Assembly (NCBI RefSeq): GCF_030816725.1
Contig: NZ_JAUSYG010000001.1
Span: forward strand, 2,046,001-2,110,000
Origin: Pseudarthrobacter defluvii
Lineage (GTDB): Bacteria > Actinomycetota > Actinomycetes > Actinomycetales > Micrococcaceae
Length of the DNA: 64,000 nucleotides
Direction of reading: 5' to 3'
A program made the translations under genes and the position numbers. Of the stretch, positions 30,667-39,663 are shown one piece after another. Positions within the stretch are counted from its first letter, which is position 1, and every line of letters starts with the position of its first letter. A model generated the notes under the pieces. That model was not told the origin of the DNA. It saw nothing but the letters and a program-made list of their open reading frames with translations, and searched no databases.

Positions 30667-32468
30667 AGGCCGCCCTCCAGGACGCCGGCCTTGCCGTCGC
30701 TTTCTGCAAACTGGGCGTTGTACAGCCTGGCGTAGTAGCCGTTGGCGGCAAGGAGGCTTCCATGCGTTCCTTGTTCGACGATGCGTCCGTGGTCCATGAC
30801 GAGAATTAGATCAGCGTTGCGGATGGTGGACAAACGGTGGGCGATCATGAAGCTGGTCCGCCCGTGCCGCAGCCGCTGCATCGCCTGGCGGATGAGCAGC
30901 TCGGTCCTGGAATCCACCGAACTGGTTGCCTCGTCCAGTACCAGTACCGAGCGCGCGGCGAGCTGGGCCCTGGCGATGGTGAGGAGTTGCCGCTGGCCCT
31001 GGCTGAGCGGCTCCCCGCCGTTCTCGAGCATGGTGTCGTAGCCATGCGGCAGGGACCTGATGAAGCGGTCGGCGTGGGTGGCCTCTGCGGCGGCCACAAC
31101 GGCAGCGTCCGGGGCGTCGGGCCGGCCATAGGCTATGTTTTCGCGGATGGTGCCGGCGAAAAGCCAGGAATCCTGCAGCACCACGCCAAAGCGGGCACGC
31201 AATTGGTCACGGGGAATGTCGGCGATGTTCTTTCCGCCCATGGTGATCCTCCCGGACGTGGGCTCGAGGAACCGCATCAGCAGATTCACCACCGTGCTCT
31301 TGCCCGCGCCCGTGTGGCCCACGATTGCCACCGACCGCCCCGGTTCCACCGTGAAGGTGAGGTTGCGGACGGCTGGGACGGAGCCTGGATAGCCGAACGT
31401 GACGTCGTGAAAAACGATGGACCCCCCGGCCGGCGCGCCGGGAGCGGACCCGCCAGGCTCCTGCGGGTCCTCACGCGCGTCCAGGAGCACGAAAACCCTG
31501 GCCGCGGACGCCGCACAGGACTGCATGACGTTGAGGAGTCCCCCGATCTGGCCCACCGGCTGGGTGAACAGCCGGCTGAACTGGATGAAGGCCAGGACGC
31601 CCCCGATGGTCATGGCGCCTGCGATGACCTGAAGGGCCCCCACCACCGCGACGGCAATGTAGTTGAGGTTCGCCATCAGCACCATCAGCGGCTGGACCAC
31701 CCCGGCGGAGTACTGCGCTTTGGCGGCTGCCCGCGCCAGGCGTCCGTTGCTGCGGCTGAAGACTTCCACCGCGTGTCCCTGCCGGCCGAAGGCCTTGATG
31801 ACTTCGTGGCCGCTGACGAATTCCTCCACGTGGGCGTTGAGTTCACCGGTCTCCTTCCATTGCCCGGCGAAATGCTCCTGCGAGCGCCTGGCCACCAGGA
31901 CCGTGATCCAGGTGGAGACTGGAACGCTGGCGATGGCGATGGCTGCCAGCAGTGGTGAGATCCAGAGCATCATGGCCAGCGAACCGCACAGCATCAGGAC
32001 GGACACAATCAGCTGGGTCAGGACCTGGTTCAGGGCCTGGGCAATGTTGTCGATGTCATTGGTGGCCCGGCTCAGAACGTCACCGCGCGAGCGTTCGCGG
32101 AAGTAGGTGGATGGAAGCCGGTGGAGCTTGTCCTCGACCGAGGCGCGCAGCGCGTACATGAGCCCCTGCACGGCGTGGGCCGTGAGCGCGCCCTGCACCC
32201 AGTTGAACAGGGAGGCGAAGACGTACATGACGGCCACGGCCGCCAGCAGGATTCCCAGGCGCTGGTCGAGGGTGCCCTGGAAGGCACCCTCCACCACCAC
32301 GTCGGTGGCATCGCCAAGGTATTTGGGGGCGGCAACGTTCAGGCCCGCGAAAACGCAGGTGGCTGCGACAGCTCCCAGCATCTGCAGCCGGAACGGGCGC
32401 AGGAGGCCCAGGAGCCTGCCGGCAGTCGGCCAGAACCTCTCCGCAGCTTCCCCGGCTTCCTCCGCCAT
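30663..32468 (-). CDS. ABC transporter, fused permease-ATPase (second half-transporter)
   Basis: A 601-residue ABCB-type half-transporter: six membrane segments (about residues 30-310), then an ATPase with Walker A GHTGAGKSTVVN, signature LSQGQRQLLTIA, Walker B VLVLDEATSSVD and an H-loop His in AHRLSTI. It probably pairs with the neighbouring half-transporter as a heterodimeric multidrug or lipid exporter. ATG 32468 overlaps the upstream stop (TGATG); GTG 32471 is an alternative. Its own stop overlaps the GntR start. Confidence 0.92.
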   Translation of the reverse strand: MAEEAGEAAERFWPTAGRLLGLLRPFRLQMLGAVAATCVFAGLNVAAPKYLGDATDVVVEGAFQGTLDQRLGILLAAVAVMYVFASLFNWVQGALTAHAVQGLMYALRASVEDKLHRLPSTYFRERSRGDVLSRATNDIDNIAQALNQVLTQLIVSVLMLCGSLAMMLWISPLLAAIAIASVPVSTWITVLVARRSQEHFAGQWKETGELNAHVEEFVSGHEVIKAFGRQGHAVEVFSRSNGRLARAAAKAQYSAGVVQPLMVLMANLNYIAVAVVGALQVIAGAMTIGGVLAFIQFSRLFTQPVGQIGGLLNVMQSCAASAARVFVLLDAREDPQEPGGSAPGAPAGGSIVFHDVTFGYPGSVPAVRNLTFTVEPGRSVAIVGHTGAGKSTVVNLLMRFLEPTSGRITMGGKNIADIPRDQLRARFGVVLQDSWLFAGTIRENIAYGRPDAPDAAVVAAAEATHADRFIRSLPHGYDTMLENGGEPLSQGQRQLLTIARAQLAARSVLVLDEATSSVDSRTELLIRQAMQRLRHGRTSFMIAHRLSTIRNADLILVMDHGRIVEQGTHGSLLAANGYYARLYNAQFAESDGKAGVLEGGL

Positions 32469-34252
32469 CACTGAGTGCCGTCCAACGCGAGCTGCGACTC
32501 GGCAATCTCCCGGTAGGTGGCCGAGGTTTCCAACAGCTCCTGGTGCGTTCCCTGCGCAACGAGCCGGCCGCCGTCGAGCACCAAAATGAGCTCCGCATCC
32601 GCCACGGCTGAAATGCGCTCGGCAACCAGGATGATGGTTGCGGCGGCGAGCTGCTGGTCCAGCGCCTGCCGCAGCCTGGTGTCCGTGTCATAGTCGAGCG
32701 CCGAAAAGCTGTCATCAAACAGATACAGGGGCGCGTTGCGCAACAGTGCCCTGGCGATACACAGCCGTTGCCGCTGCCCGCCCGACAGGCTGGCGCCTCC
32801 CTGGCCCACGGGAGTGGCAAGCCCAAGCGGGAGGTCACGCATGAAGCGCATGGCCTGCGCGGCCTCCAGGACGGCCCAGAGTTCTTCGTCTGAGGCATCC
32901 GGCGCGGCCATCCTCAGGTTGTCGGCGATGGTTCCGGTGAAGAGGTGGGAGTGCTGGGGCACGATGGCCATGGCCGTGCGCAGTTCATCCAGGGGCAGGT
33001 CGCGGATGTCCTGGCCGTTAAGGGTGATGTGGCCCTCCGTGGCGTCGAGGAAACGCGGAACCAGGTTCAGCAACGTGGTCTTGCCACTGCCGGTGGAACC
33101 GACAATCGCGGTGGTGGTACCGGGGGCTGCTGTGAAACTGAGGCCGGCGAGAACGGGGGCTTCCGCTCCGGGATAGGAGAAGCCAACATCCTGGAACGTC
33201 AGCCTTGCCGGCTGCGCCGTATCCAGACGGGCACGTTCCGGATGGTTACGGTCCAGGCGGGCCCGGTCCAGGCGGGCGGGCCGCTTTGGGGCACTGCTGA
33301 CCGAAGGTTCGGTGTCCAGGACTGCCTGGATCCGTTCGGCGCAAACGGCGGCGCGGGGCGCGGTCATGAGGACGTACATGGACATCATGATGGCCAGCAG
33401 GATCTGCATGATGTACGCGATAAACGCCGTAAGCGCCCCGACATTCATCAATCCTGCCTGGATACGGTGCCCGCCAAACCACACGAGGGCAACGGAACTG
33501 GTGTTGACCACCAGCATGATCATCGGCAGCATCCCCGCCACCAGGAGCGCCGACTGCAGGTTGTTGGCAGTCAGGCCGGCATTGGTCTGGGCAAACCGCC
33601 GCACTTCATGGCCCTGGCGGACGAAGGCGCGGATGACATCCACCCCAATGATCTGCTCGCGGAGAATGCCGCCGGACCGGTCCAGAAGGTCCTGGCCTTC
33701 GCGGTAGAGCGGAATCAGCCTGCGGACGATCAGGTACATGATGAGCAGGAGCAGGGGCACGATGACGATCACCACGACGGACAGCGCCACATCCTGCTGC
33801 ACGGCAAGCACGATGCCTCCGACGCCCATGGCCGGCCCGGCAAAAAGCATGGTGAAGACGAGGACGGCGAAAGCCTGGACTTGCTGGACATCGTTCGTGG
33901 CGCGGGTGGTGAGGCTTTGGGTTCCGAACAAGGCCACGTCCTGGGAGGACAGCGACTGGATCCGGGTGAAAACCTGGGCCCGCAGGCGGTGCCCGATCCT
34001 CATGGCCACCACCGCGCCAAGGTAGCCCGCTGCAATGGCGGATGCTGCCTGCACCACGGCAATGGCGGCCATGAGCACTCCGAGCCGCGTGATGACCTCA
34101 GGCCTTCCGGCGACGATGCCGTCATCAATGATGGCGGCGTTCACGGTGGGCAGCAGCAGGTTCGCGGCCGCCTGGACCAACTGGAGGAAGACGATCGCCC
34201 ATACGTGCCGGTGTTGGCCCGCGAGCTGCCGCCTCATGAGTCCGACCAGCAA
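32468..34252 (-). CDS. ABC transporter, fused permease-ATPase (first half-transporter)
   Basis: A half-transporter of about 594 residues with six N-terminal membrane segments and an ATPase carrying Walker A GSTGSGKTTLLN and signature LSGGQRQRLCIA. The Walker B region reads LYLFDDSFSALD: the usual catalytic Glu is Asp, which often marks the degenerate ATP site of heterodimeric exporters. The start is uncertain. TTG 34252 follows AGGGGG by four bases; ATG 34237 is possible; the open frame to 34351 has no family similarity. It is coupled to the second half-transporter by TGATG. Confidence 0.9.
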   Translation of the reverse strand: MLVGLMRRQLAGQHRHVWAIVFLQLVQAAANLLLPTVNAAIIDDGIVAGRPEVITRLGVLMAAIAVVQAASAIAAGYLGAVVAMRIGHRLRAQVFTRIQSLSSQDVALFGTQSLTTRATNDVQQVQAFAVLVFTMLFAGPAMGVGGIVLAVQQDVALSVVVIVIVPLLLLIMYLIVRRLIPLYREGQDLLDRSGGILREQIIGVDVIRAFVRQGHEVRRFAQTNAGLTANNLQSALLVAGMLPMIMLVVNTSSVALVWFGGHRIQAGLMNVGALTAFIAYIMQILLAIMMSMYVLMTAPRAAVCAERIQAVLDTEPSVSSAPKRPARLDRARLDRNHPERARLDTAQPARLTFQDVGFSYPGAEAPVLAGLSFTAAPGTTTAIVGSTGSGKTTLLNLVPRFLDATEGHITLNGQDIRDLPLDELRTAMAIVPQHSHLFTGTIADNLRMAAPDASDEELWAVLEAAQAMRFMRDLPLGLATPVGQGGASLSGGQRQRLCIARALLRNAPLYLFDDSFSALDYDTDTRLRQALDQQLAAATIILVAERISAVADAELILVLDGGRLVAQGTHQELLETSATYREIAESQLALDGTQ

Positions 34253-34377
34253 AATACCCCCTGTAGATGCGTACGGCCAGAAAAGGGGCCAGCGGCTTGA
34301 CCCCGAAACACAGAGGCCATTGTAAGCCAGATCACTTTCCGGCGCTGTCACATGCTGTGACGGCTGCCGAAAACCCG

Positions 34378-35160
34378 TCAGCCGCCCGCCTTGCAGCCCA
34401 CGGCGAAGATCCGGCGGAAGGGAAAGACCGTGCCGTGCACGCCCTGCGGGTAGGCCTCCCGAAGGGCGGCTGCGTACTCGGTCTCGAAGTGCTTGGCGTC
34501 ATCCTCATCAAGGGCCGCCAGCACCGGCACCAGGGCAGTACCCCTCACCCACTCCAGCACCGGGTCCTGCCCTGTGAGAACCTGCTGGTAGCTGGTTTCC
34601 CACGCATCGGCCGCGAAGCCAGCGTCGAGGAGGATGCCCAGATAGTCCCCGGGCTCACCCACGGACTCCCCGCCCCGCAGCACCCCGCCCAGTTTCGACG
34701 CCCACCGGTCCGAGGCCGCCAGCTCCCGCATCAGGGCATGCGACGGGGCGTTGAAGTTCCCAGGTACCTGCATGGCAAACCAGGCGCCCGGCCGGAGGGC
34801 TTCGAGCCAGCTCCGCATCAAGTCCTGGTGGCCCGGGACCCATTGCAGGGCCGCGTTGCTCACCACCACATCGGTCCCGGGACTGGGCATCCAGGCGGCA
34901 ATGTCCGCCTGTTCAAACATCAAGGCGGGACGGTCCGCCGACAGCGGGGCGGCCTTCGCCAGCATCTCGGCGGACGAGTCCAGGCCAACCACCCGGGCGC
35001 CGGGCCAGCGTTCGGCCAGGGTTGCGGTGAGGTTCCCGGGCCCGCAGCCGAGGTCCACCACCCGCGCGGGTTCCTCCGCCTGGATCCGGGCCGCAAGGTC
35101 GAAGAACGGCCTGTTCCGGTAGTCGCCAAACTGGACGTACTTTGCGGGGTCCCATTTCAT
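34378..35160 (-). CDS. tam: Trans-aconitate 2-methyltransferase-like SAM methyltransferase
   Basis: A 260-residue class I methyltransferase that probably methylates trans-aconitate, a by-product that inhibits aconitase. It begins MKWDPAKYVQFGDYRNRPFFDL, the diagnostic Tam N-terminus (given here as MKWDPAKYVQF and RNRPFFDL), followed by motif I VVDLGCGPGN, the acidic GLDSS, and SNAALQWVPGH. GGAG lies six bases before ATG 35160; 11 more in-frame codons upstream are not needed. It is divergent from the helicase across 96 bases. Confidence 0.87.
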   Translation of the reverse strand: MKWDPAKYVQFGDYRNRPFFDLAARIQAEEPARVVDLGCGPGNLTATLAERWPGARVVGLDSSAEMLAKAAPLSADRPALMFEQADIAAWMPSPGTDVVVSNAALQWVPGHQDLMRSWLEALRPGAWFAMQVPGNFNAPSHALMRELAASDRWASKLGGVLRGGESVGEPGDYLGILLDAGFAADAWETSYQQVLTGQDPVLEWVRGTALVPVLAALDEDDAKHFETEYAAALREAYPQGVHGTVFPFRRIFAVGCKAGG

Positions 35161-35256
35161 GACTATCTCCAGTTCTGACGTGCACACGGGCAAGCCGTAG
35201 CCTAACCCGCCCGGTACGCCTGCCCCGTCCGCAACGTGGCACTAAGGTTGAAGTCA

Positions 35257-37800
35257 ATGAAACTCGTCGACCAGCTGAGCGATCTGTCCACCCCCAACCC
35301 GGCCGCCGCCGTCGACCCCGACGCCCTTTACACCCGGTTTCTGGAATGGACCGAAAGCCGGGGCCTGTCACTGTACCCGGCGCAGGACGAGGCCATCATG
35401 GAGCTGGCCACGGGGGCCAACGTCATCCTGGCCACGCCCACGGGGTCCGGGAAGTCACTGGTGGCCGTCGCCGCGCACTTCCAGGCCATGGCCCAGGGCC
35501 GGCGGAGCTATTACACGGCACCCATCAAGGCATTGGTGTCCGAGAAATTCTTTGCGCTCTGTGACATTTTCGGCGCTGAGAACGTGGGCATGATCACCGG
35601 CGACTCCGGCGTCAACCAGGACGCCCCCATCATCTGCTGCACCGCCGAGATTCTGGCCAACATCGCCCTGCGCGAGGGCACTGCAGCGGAACTGGGCGCA
35701 GTGATCATGGACGAGTTCCATTTCTACTCCGACCCGCAGCGCGGCTGGGCCTGGCAGGTCCCCCTCCTGGAGCTTCCGCAGGCACAGTTCCTGCTGATGT
35801 CCGCCACCCTGGGCGACGTCACCCGGTTCGAGGACGGCCTGACGGCGCTGACCGGCCGAGCCACCACCACAGTGAGTTCAGCCGAGCGGCCCATTCCGCT
35901 GCACTACTACTACCACCAGACCCCCGTCCACGAGACCCTGGAGGAACTGCTCTCCACCCGTCAGGTGCCGGTCTATGTGGTGCACTTCAGCCAGCTTGAG
36001 GCGATCGACCGCGCCCAGAACCTGATGAGCATCAACGTGTGCACCAGGGAGGAAAAGGACAAGATCGCCGAGTTGATCGCCAATTTCCGCTTCGCCGCGG
36101 GCTTTGGAAAGACCCTCAACCGTTTGGTCCGCCATGGCATCGGCGTGCACCACGCCGGCATGCTGCCCAAGTACCGCCGCCTCGTGGAACAGTTGGCGCA
36201 GGCAGGGCTGCTGAAGGTCATCTGCGGCACGGACACGCTGGGCGTGGGCATCAACGTGCCCATCCGGACGGTGCTGCTGACCGCTCTGAGCAAATACGAC
36301 GGCGTCCGCACCCGCCTGCTTAACTCACGTGAGTTCCACCAGATTGCGGGCCGGGCCGGCAGGGCGGGCTATGACACCGCCGGGACGGTGGTGGTGCAGG
36401 CACCCGAGCACGTCGTCGAGAACGTCAAGGCCATGGCGAAGGCCACCGCCAAGTTCGGTGACGACCAGAAGAAACTCCGCCAGGTGGTCAAGAAAAAGCC
36501 GCCGGAGGGTTTTGTTTCCTGGGGTGAGCCCACGTTCAAGCGGCTGGTGGAATCTGTCCCCGACCCCCTGACGTCAAGCTTTACGGTGACGCACGCCATG
36601 CTGATGAACCTGATGGAACGGCCCGGCGACCCCTTCGCCGCGGCCAGGCGGCTGCTCACCGAAAACCACGAGCCGCGCTCCTCCCAGCTGCGGCTCATGA
36701 AGAAGGCGCTGGGCATCTACCGCGAACTCCTCGCCGCCGAAGTCATCGAGCGGATCCCGCCGGAGGAGCAGGGGCCAGATGGCCGCACAGTCCGCCTGAC
36801 CGTGCACCTGCAGCCCAACTTCGCCCTGAACCAGCCGCTCTCCCCCTTCGCACTTGCCGCACTGGACCTCCTTGACCCGGAGTCGCCGTCGTACGCCCTG
36901 GACGTGGTGTCTGTCATCGAGGCGACCCTGGAGAAACCGCGGCAGATCCTATCGGCGCAGCAGAAGAAGGCCCGCGGCGAGGCGGTGGCGGCCATGAAGG
37001 CCGACGGCATCGACTACGACCAGCGGATGGCCATGCTGGACGAAGTCACCTACCCGCAGCCGCTCGCGGAGATCCTGGGTGAGGCGTTCGAGGTGTACCG
37101 GAAGGCTGCGCCGTGGGTGGGCGACTTTGAGCTGGCACCCAAGTCGGTGGTCCGCGACATGTTTGAGCGGGCCATGAACTTCGGCGAATTCGTCCAGTTC
37201 TATGGCCTGGCCCGCTCCGAGGGGATCGTGCTGCGGTACCTTGCGGACGCCTTCAAGGCGCTGCGCCAAACCGTCCCGCAGGACATGCTCCGGGAAGACC
37301 TCGCCGACCTCACTGCCTGGCTGGGCGAGCTGGTGCGGCAGGTGGATTCCAGTCTCCTGGACGAGTGGGAGGAGTTGGCCTCCGGTGCCGCGCCCACGCC
37401 GCACGACGCACCGCCGCCCCCGCCGCCGTCGCTCACCTCGAACATCCGCGCGTTCCGGGTGATGGTGCGCAACGAGATGTTCCGGCGGGTGGAATTGTTC
37501 GCCGAGGAGGACGCCACGGCGCTCGGAGACCTCGACGGCGGCTCCGGGTGGGGTGCCGACCGCTGGGAAGACGTGCTGGACGACTACTTCGACGAACACG
37601 ACGACATCGGGACAGGACCTGATGCGCGCGGCCCCGGCCTCCTGATCATCACCGAGGAACCCGGGAAGTGGAAGGTGCGCCAGATCTTCGACGACCCCGC
37701 CGGCAACCACGACTGGGGCATCTCGGCGGAGGTGGACCTGGCGGAGTCGGACGCGACCGGAACAGCCGTGGTCCGGGTGACCGAGGTAAACCGCCTCTGA
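35257..37800 (+). CDS. DEAD/DEAH-box helicase with C-terminal DUF3516
   Basis: An 847-residue superfamily 2 helicase of the Ski2-like type. The motor has Walker A ATPTGSGKSLVA (about residue 55), a DEFH box (MDEFHFYSD), motif III LMSATLGD and motif VI QIAGRAGRAGYD. From about residue 400 to the end is the actinobacterial DUF3516 region, including a Pro-rich linker (APTPHDAPPPPPPS). The substrate is unknown; RNA processing is plausible. ATG 35257 follows AAGG; TAAGGT at 35243-35248 could give an almost leaderless mRNA. Confidence 0.92.
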   Translation: MKLVDQLSDLSTPNPAAAVDPDALYTRFLEWTESRGLSLYPAQDEAIMELATGANVILATPTGSGKSLVAVAAHFQAMAQGRRSYYTAPIKALVSEKFFALCDIFGAENVGMITGDSGVNQDAPIICCTAEILANIALREGTAAELGAVIMDEFHFYSDPQRGWAWQVPLLELPQAQFLLMSATLGDVTRFEDGLTALTGRATTTVSSAERPIPLHYYYHQTPVHETLEELLSTRQVPVYVVHFSQLEAIDRAQNLMSINVCTREEKDKIAELIANFRFAAGFGKTLNRLVRHGIGVHHAGMLPKYRRLVEQLAQAGLLKVICGTDTLGVGINVPIRTVLLTALSKYDGVRTRLLNSREFHQIAGRAGRAGYDTAGTVVVQAPEHVVENVKAMAKATAKFGDDQKKLRQVVKKKPPEGFVSWGEPTFKRLVESVPDPLTSSFTVTHAMLMNLMERPGDPFAAARRLLTENHEPRSSQLRLMKKALGIYRELLAAEVIERIPPEEQGPDGRTVRLTVHLQPNFALNQPLSPFALAALDLLDPESPSYALDVVSVIEATLEKPRQILSAQQKKARGEAVAAMKADGIDYDQRMAMLDEVTYPQPLAEILGEAFEVYRKAAPWVGDFELAPKSVVRDMFERAMNFGEFVQFYGLARSEGIVLRYLADAFKALRQTVPQDMLREDLADLTAWLGELVRQVDSSLLDEWEELASGAAPTPHDAPPPPPPSLTSNIRAFRVMVRNEMFRRVELFAEEDATALGDLDGGSGWGADRWEDVLDDYFDEHDDIGTGPDARGPGLLIITEEPGKWKVRQIFDDPAGNHDWGISAEVDLAESDATGTAVVRVTEVNRL

Positions 37801-37813
37801 GACGGGCCGGCGG

Positions 37814-37828
37814 TAAGCTCGAACAATG
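37814..37828 (+). promoter_or_regulatory. GNAT -10 element, leaderless spacing
   Basis: TAAGCT at 37814-37819 is followed by six bases and ATG 37826, within the 25-bp gap after the helicase. This predicts an independent leaderless transcript. Confidence 0.5.
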
Positions 37829-38332
37829 AGTGTAATCCGCCCCGCAACCCGGCACGACGTCCCCGCCATCCTCCGCATGATCCATGAACTGGCTCATTAC
37901 GAGAAGGAACCCGACGCCGTCCGGAACACCCCCGAACTGCTGGAGCAGGTGCTGTTCGGCGGGAACCCCCGGGTGTTCGCTGCCATGGCCGAAGACGATG
38001 CAGGCGACGTGCAGGGCTTCGCCCTGTGGTTCCTGAACTACTCCACCTGGGAGGGCGTGCACGGGATCTACCTGGAAGACCTCTACGTCAGCCCGGAGGC
38101 CCGCGGTGAAGGGCACGGCAAGGCCCTGCTGCAGCACCTTGCCGCAATCGCGGTCGAGAACGGCTACGCCCGGGTTGAGTGGAGCGTGCTGGACTGGAAC
38201 GAACCCTCCATCAACTTCTACCGGCGCCTAGGAGCCCGCCCCATGGACGGCTGGTCCACCTTCCGGCTCACCGGCGGGGCGCTGGACGAGTTCGCCAAGG
38301 CAGCCTCCCTCCCCGCTCCTGCCCGTGGCTAG
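37826..38332 (+). CDS. GNAT acetyltransferase, diamine-acetyltransferase-like
   Basis: A 168-residue GNAT enzyme. Motif A (acetyl-CoA pyrophosphate loop) reads VSPEARGEGHGKALL. The preceding IYLEDLYV and the closing WSVLDWNEPSINFYRRLGA resemble spermidine/spermine or diamine N-acetyltransferases. Substrate assignment is by similarity of these motifs only. Its last eight bases overlap the start of the next open frame. Confidence 0.85.
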   Translation: MSVIRPATRHDVPAILRMIHELAHYEKEPDAVRNTPELLEQVLFGGNPRVFAAMAEDDAGDVQGFALWFLNYSTWEGVHGIYLEDLYVSPEARGEGHGKALLQHLAAIAVENGYARVEWSVLDWNEPSINFYRRLGARPMDGWSTFRLTGGALDEFAKAASLPAPARG

Positions 38333-39663
38333 GACACAGGCGGGTGCGGTTCCCGCCGTCGGGCACGCCGTCAGGGCCAGGCACGAATTCCGCGGCATGC
38401 GCACCGCGGAGCACTACTTCACCGTCCCGCTGGACCACTCACAACCCGACGGCGAGACCATCACTGTTTTCGCGCGCGAATACGTCTCCTCCGCGCACAG
38501 CGAGGAAGCGGCCGCACGGCTCCCGTGGCTTCTCTTCCTTCAGGGCGGCCCCGGCGGACGTGGGAACAGGTGGAGTTCCCTGGGCGGCTGGAGCAAGGCA
38601 GCGGCACAGGACTTCCGGATCCTGATGCTGGACCAGCGCGGCACCGGACTCTCCACTCCCCTTGACCGCAACACCTTGCCCGGCCGCGGATCCGCGGCTG
38701 ACCAGGCCGCCTACCTTGAACACTTCCGTGCAGATTCGATCGTGGCGGACGCGGAACTGATCCGCACAGCCCTGGGGTCCGGACCCTGGACCATCTACGG
38801 CCAGAGCTACGGGGGCTTCTGCGCTCTGACCTATTTGTCCTTCGCACCGGAGGGACTGCTCGAAGTGCTCATCACCGGCGGGCTTGCACCGCTGGCCGGC
38901 AGCGCGGACGACGTGTACCGGGCCACCTACCAGCGCGTTGCGGCACGAAACGACGAGTACTTCGGCTGGTATCCCGAGGACCGGACTACGGTCGAACGGA
39001 TTGCCCGCCACCTGCGCTCCACCACCGAGGTCCTGCCCGACGGCGCGCCCCTCACCGTGGAGCGGTTCCAGATGGCCGGGGCATACCTGGGTGGCAACAC
39101 CCGCGTGGACAGCCTGCACTACCTGCTGGAAGACGCCTTCGTGGAAACGGCCGGCGGACCGCGGCTTTCGGACACGTTCCTGGAACAGCTCCAGGGAGTG
39201 GTTTCCCGCCGTTCCAACCCGCTCTATGCCCTGATGCACGAATCCATCTACGGCCAGGGCCAGGCTACCAACTGGTCAGCCCGGCGGATGCTTGCCGAGA
39301 ACCCGTGGTTCAGGCCCGACGCCGAGCCCCTGCTGCTGACCGGCGAGATGGTGTACCCGTGGTACTTCGAACAGGACCCTGCCCTGCACGCTTTGCGGGA
39401 AGTCGCTGAACTGCTGGCCCGCAAGCAGGACTGGAAGCCGCTTTACGACCCGCAGGTGCTGGCGGCCAACAATGTTCCCGTGGCCGCGGCAGTCTACGCG
39501 GAACGACATCTATGTGGACCGGGACCTCTCCCTGCGCACGGCGGCTGCCGTGCGGGGCCTGCAGGTCTGGGAGACCGCAGACTTCCATCACGACGGGATC
39601 GCCGACGACGGTGAGAGGATCTTCGCGCGCCTGCTGGGCATGGCCCGCTCAGGCGGCCGCTGA
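38325..39663 (+). pseudogene. Alpha/beta hydrolase, proline-iminopeptidase family, frameshifted
   Basis: A peptidase S33-like protein of about 445 residues, split by one missing base. The first frame (GTG 38325) has the oxyanion-hole motif LQGGPGGRGNRW, DQRGTGLST and the nucleophile elbow GQSYGGFC, and follows the family to AANNVPVAAAVYAE. The family continuation NDIYVDRDLSLRTA, DFHHDGI and FARLLGMARSGGR is found in another frame to 39663. The junction lies at about 39498-39503 and separates the nucleophile from the presumed catalytic Asp and His. It is either a true lesion or a sequencing error. The rebuilt 3' end overlaps the MFS gene by 15 bases. Confidence 0.8.

Noticed and set aside
39490..39510. 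Programmed ribosomal frameshifting as explanation for the split hydrolase
   Set aside because: No slippery heptamer or downstream pseudoknot-like structure is seen; a simple indel fits better.
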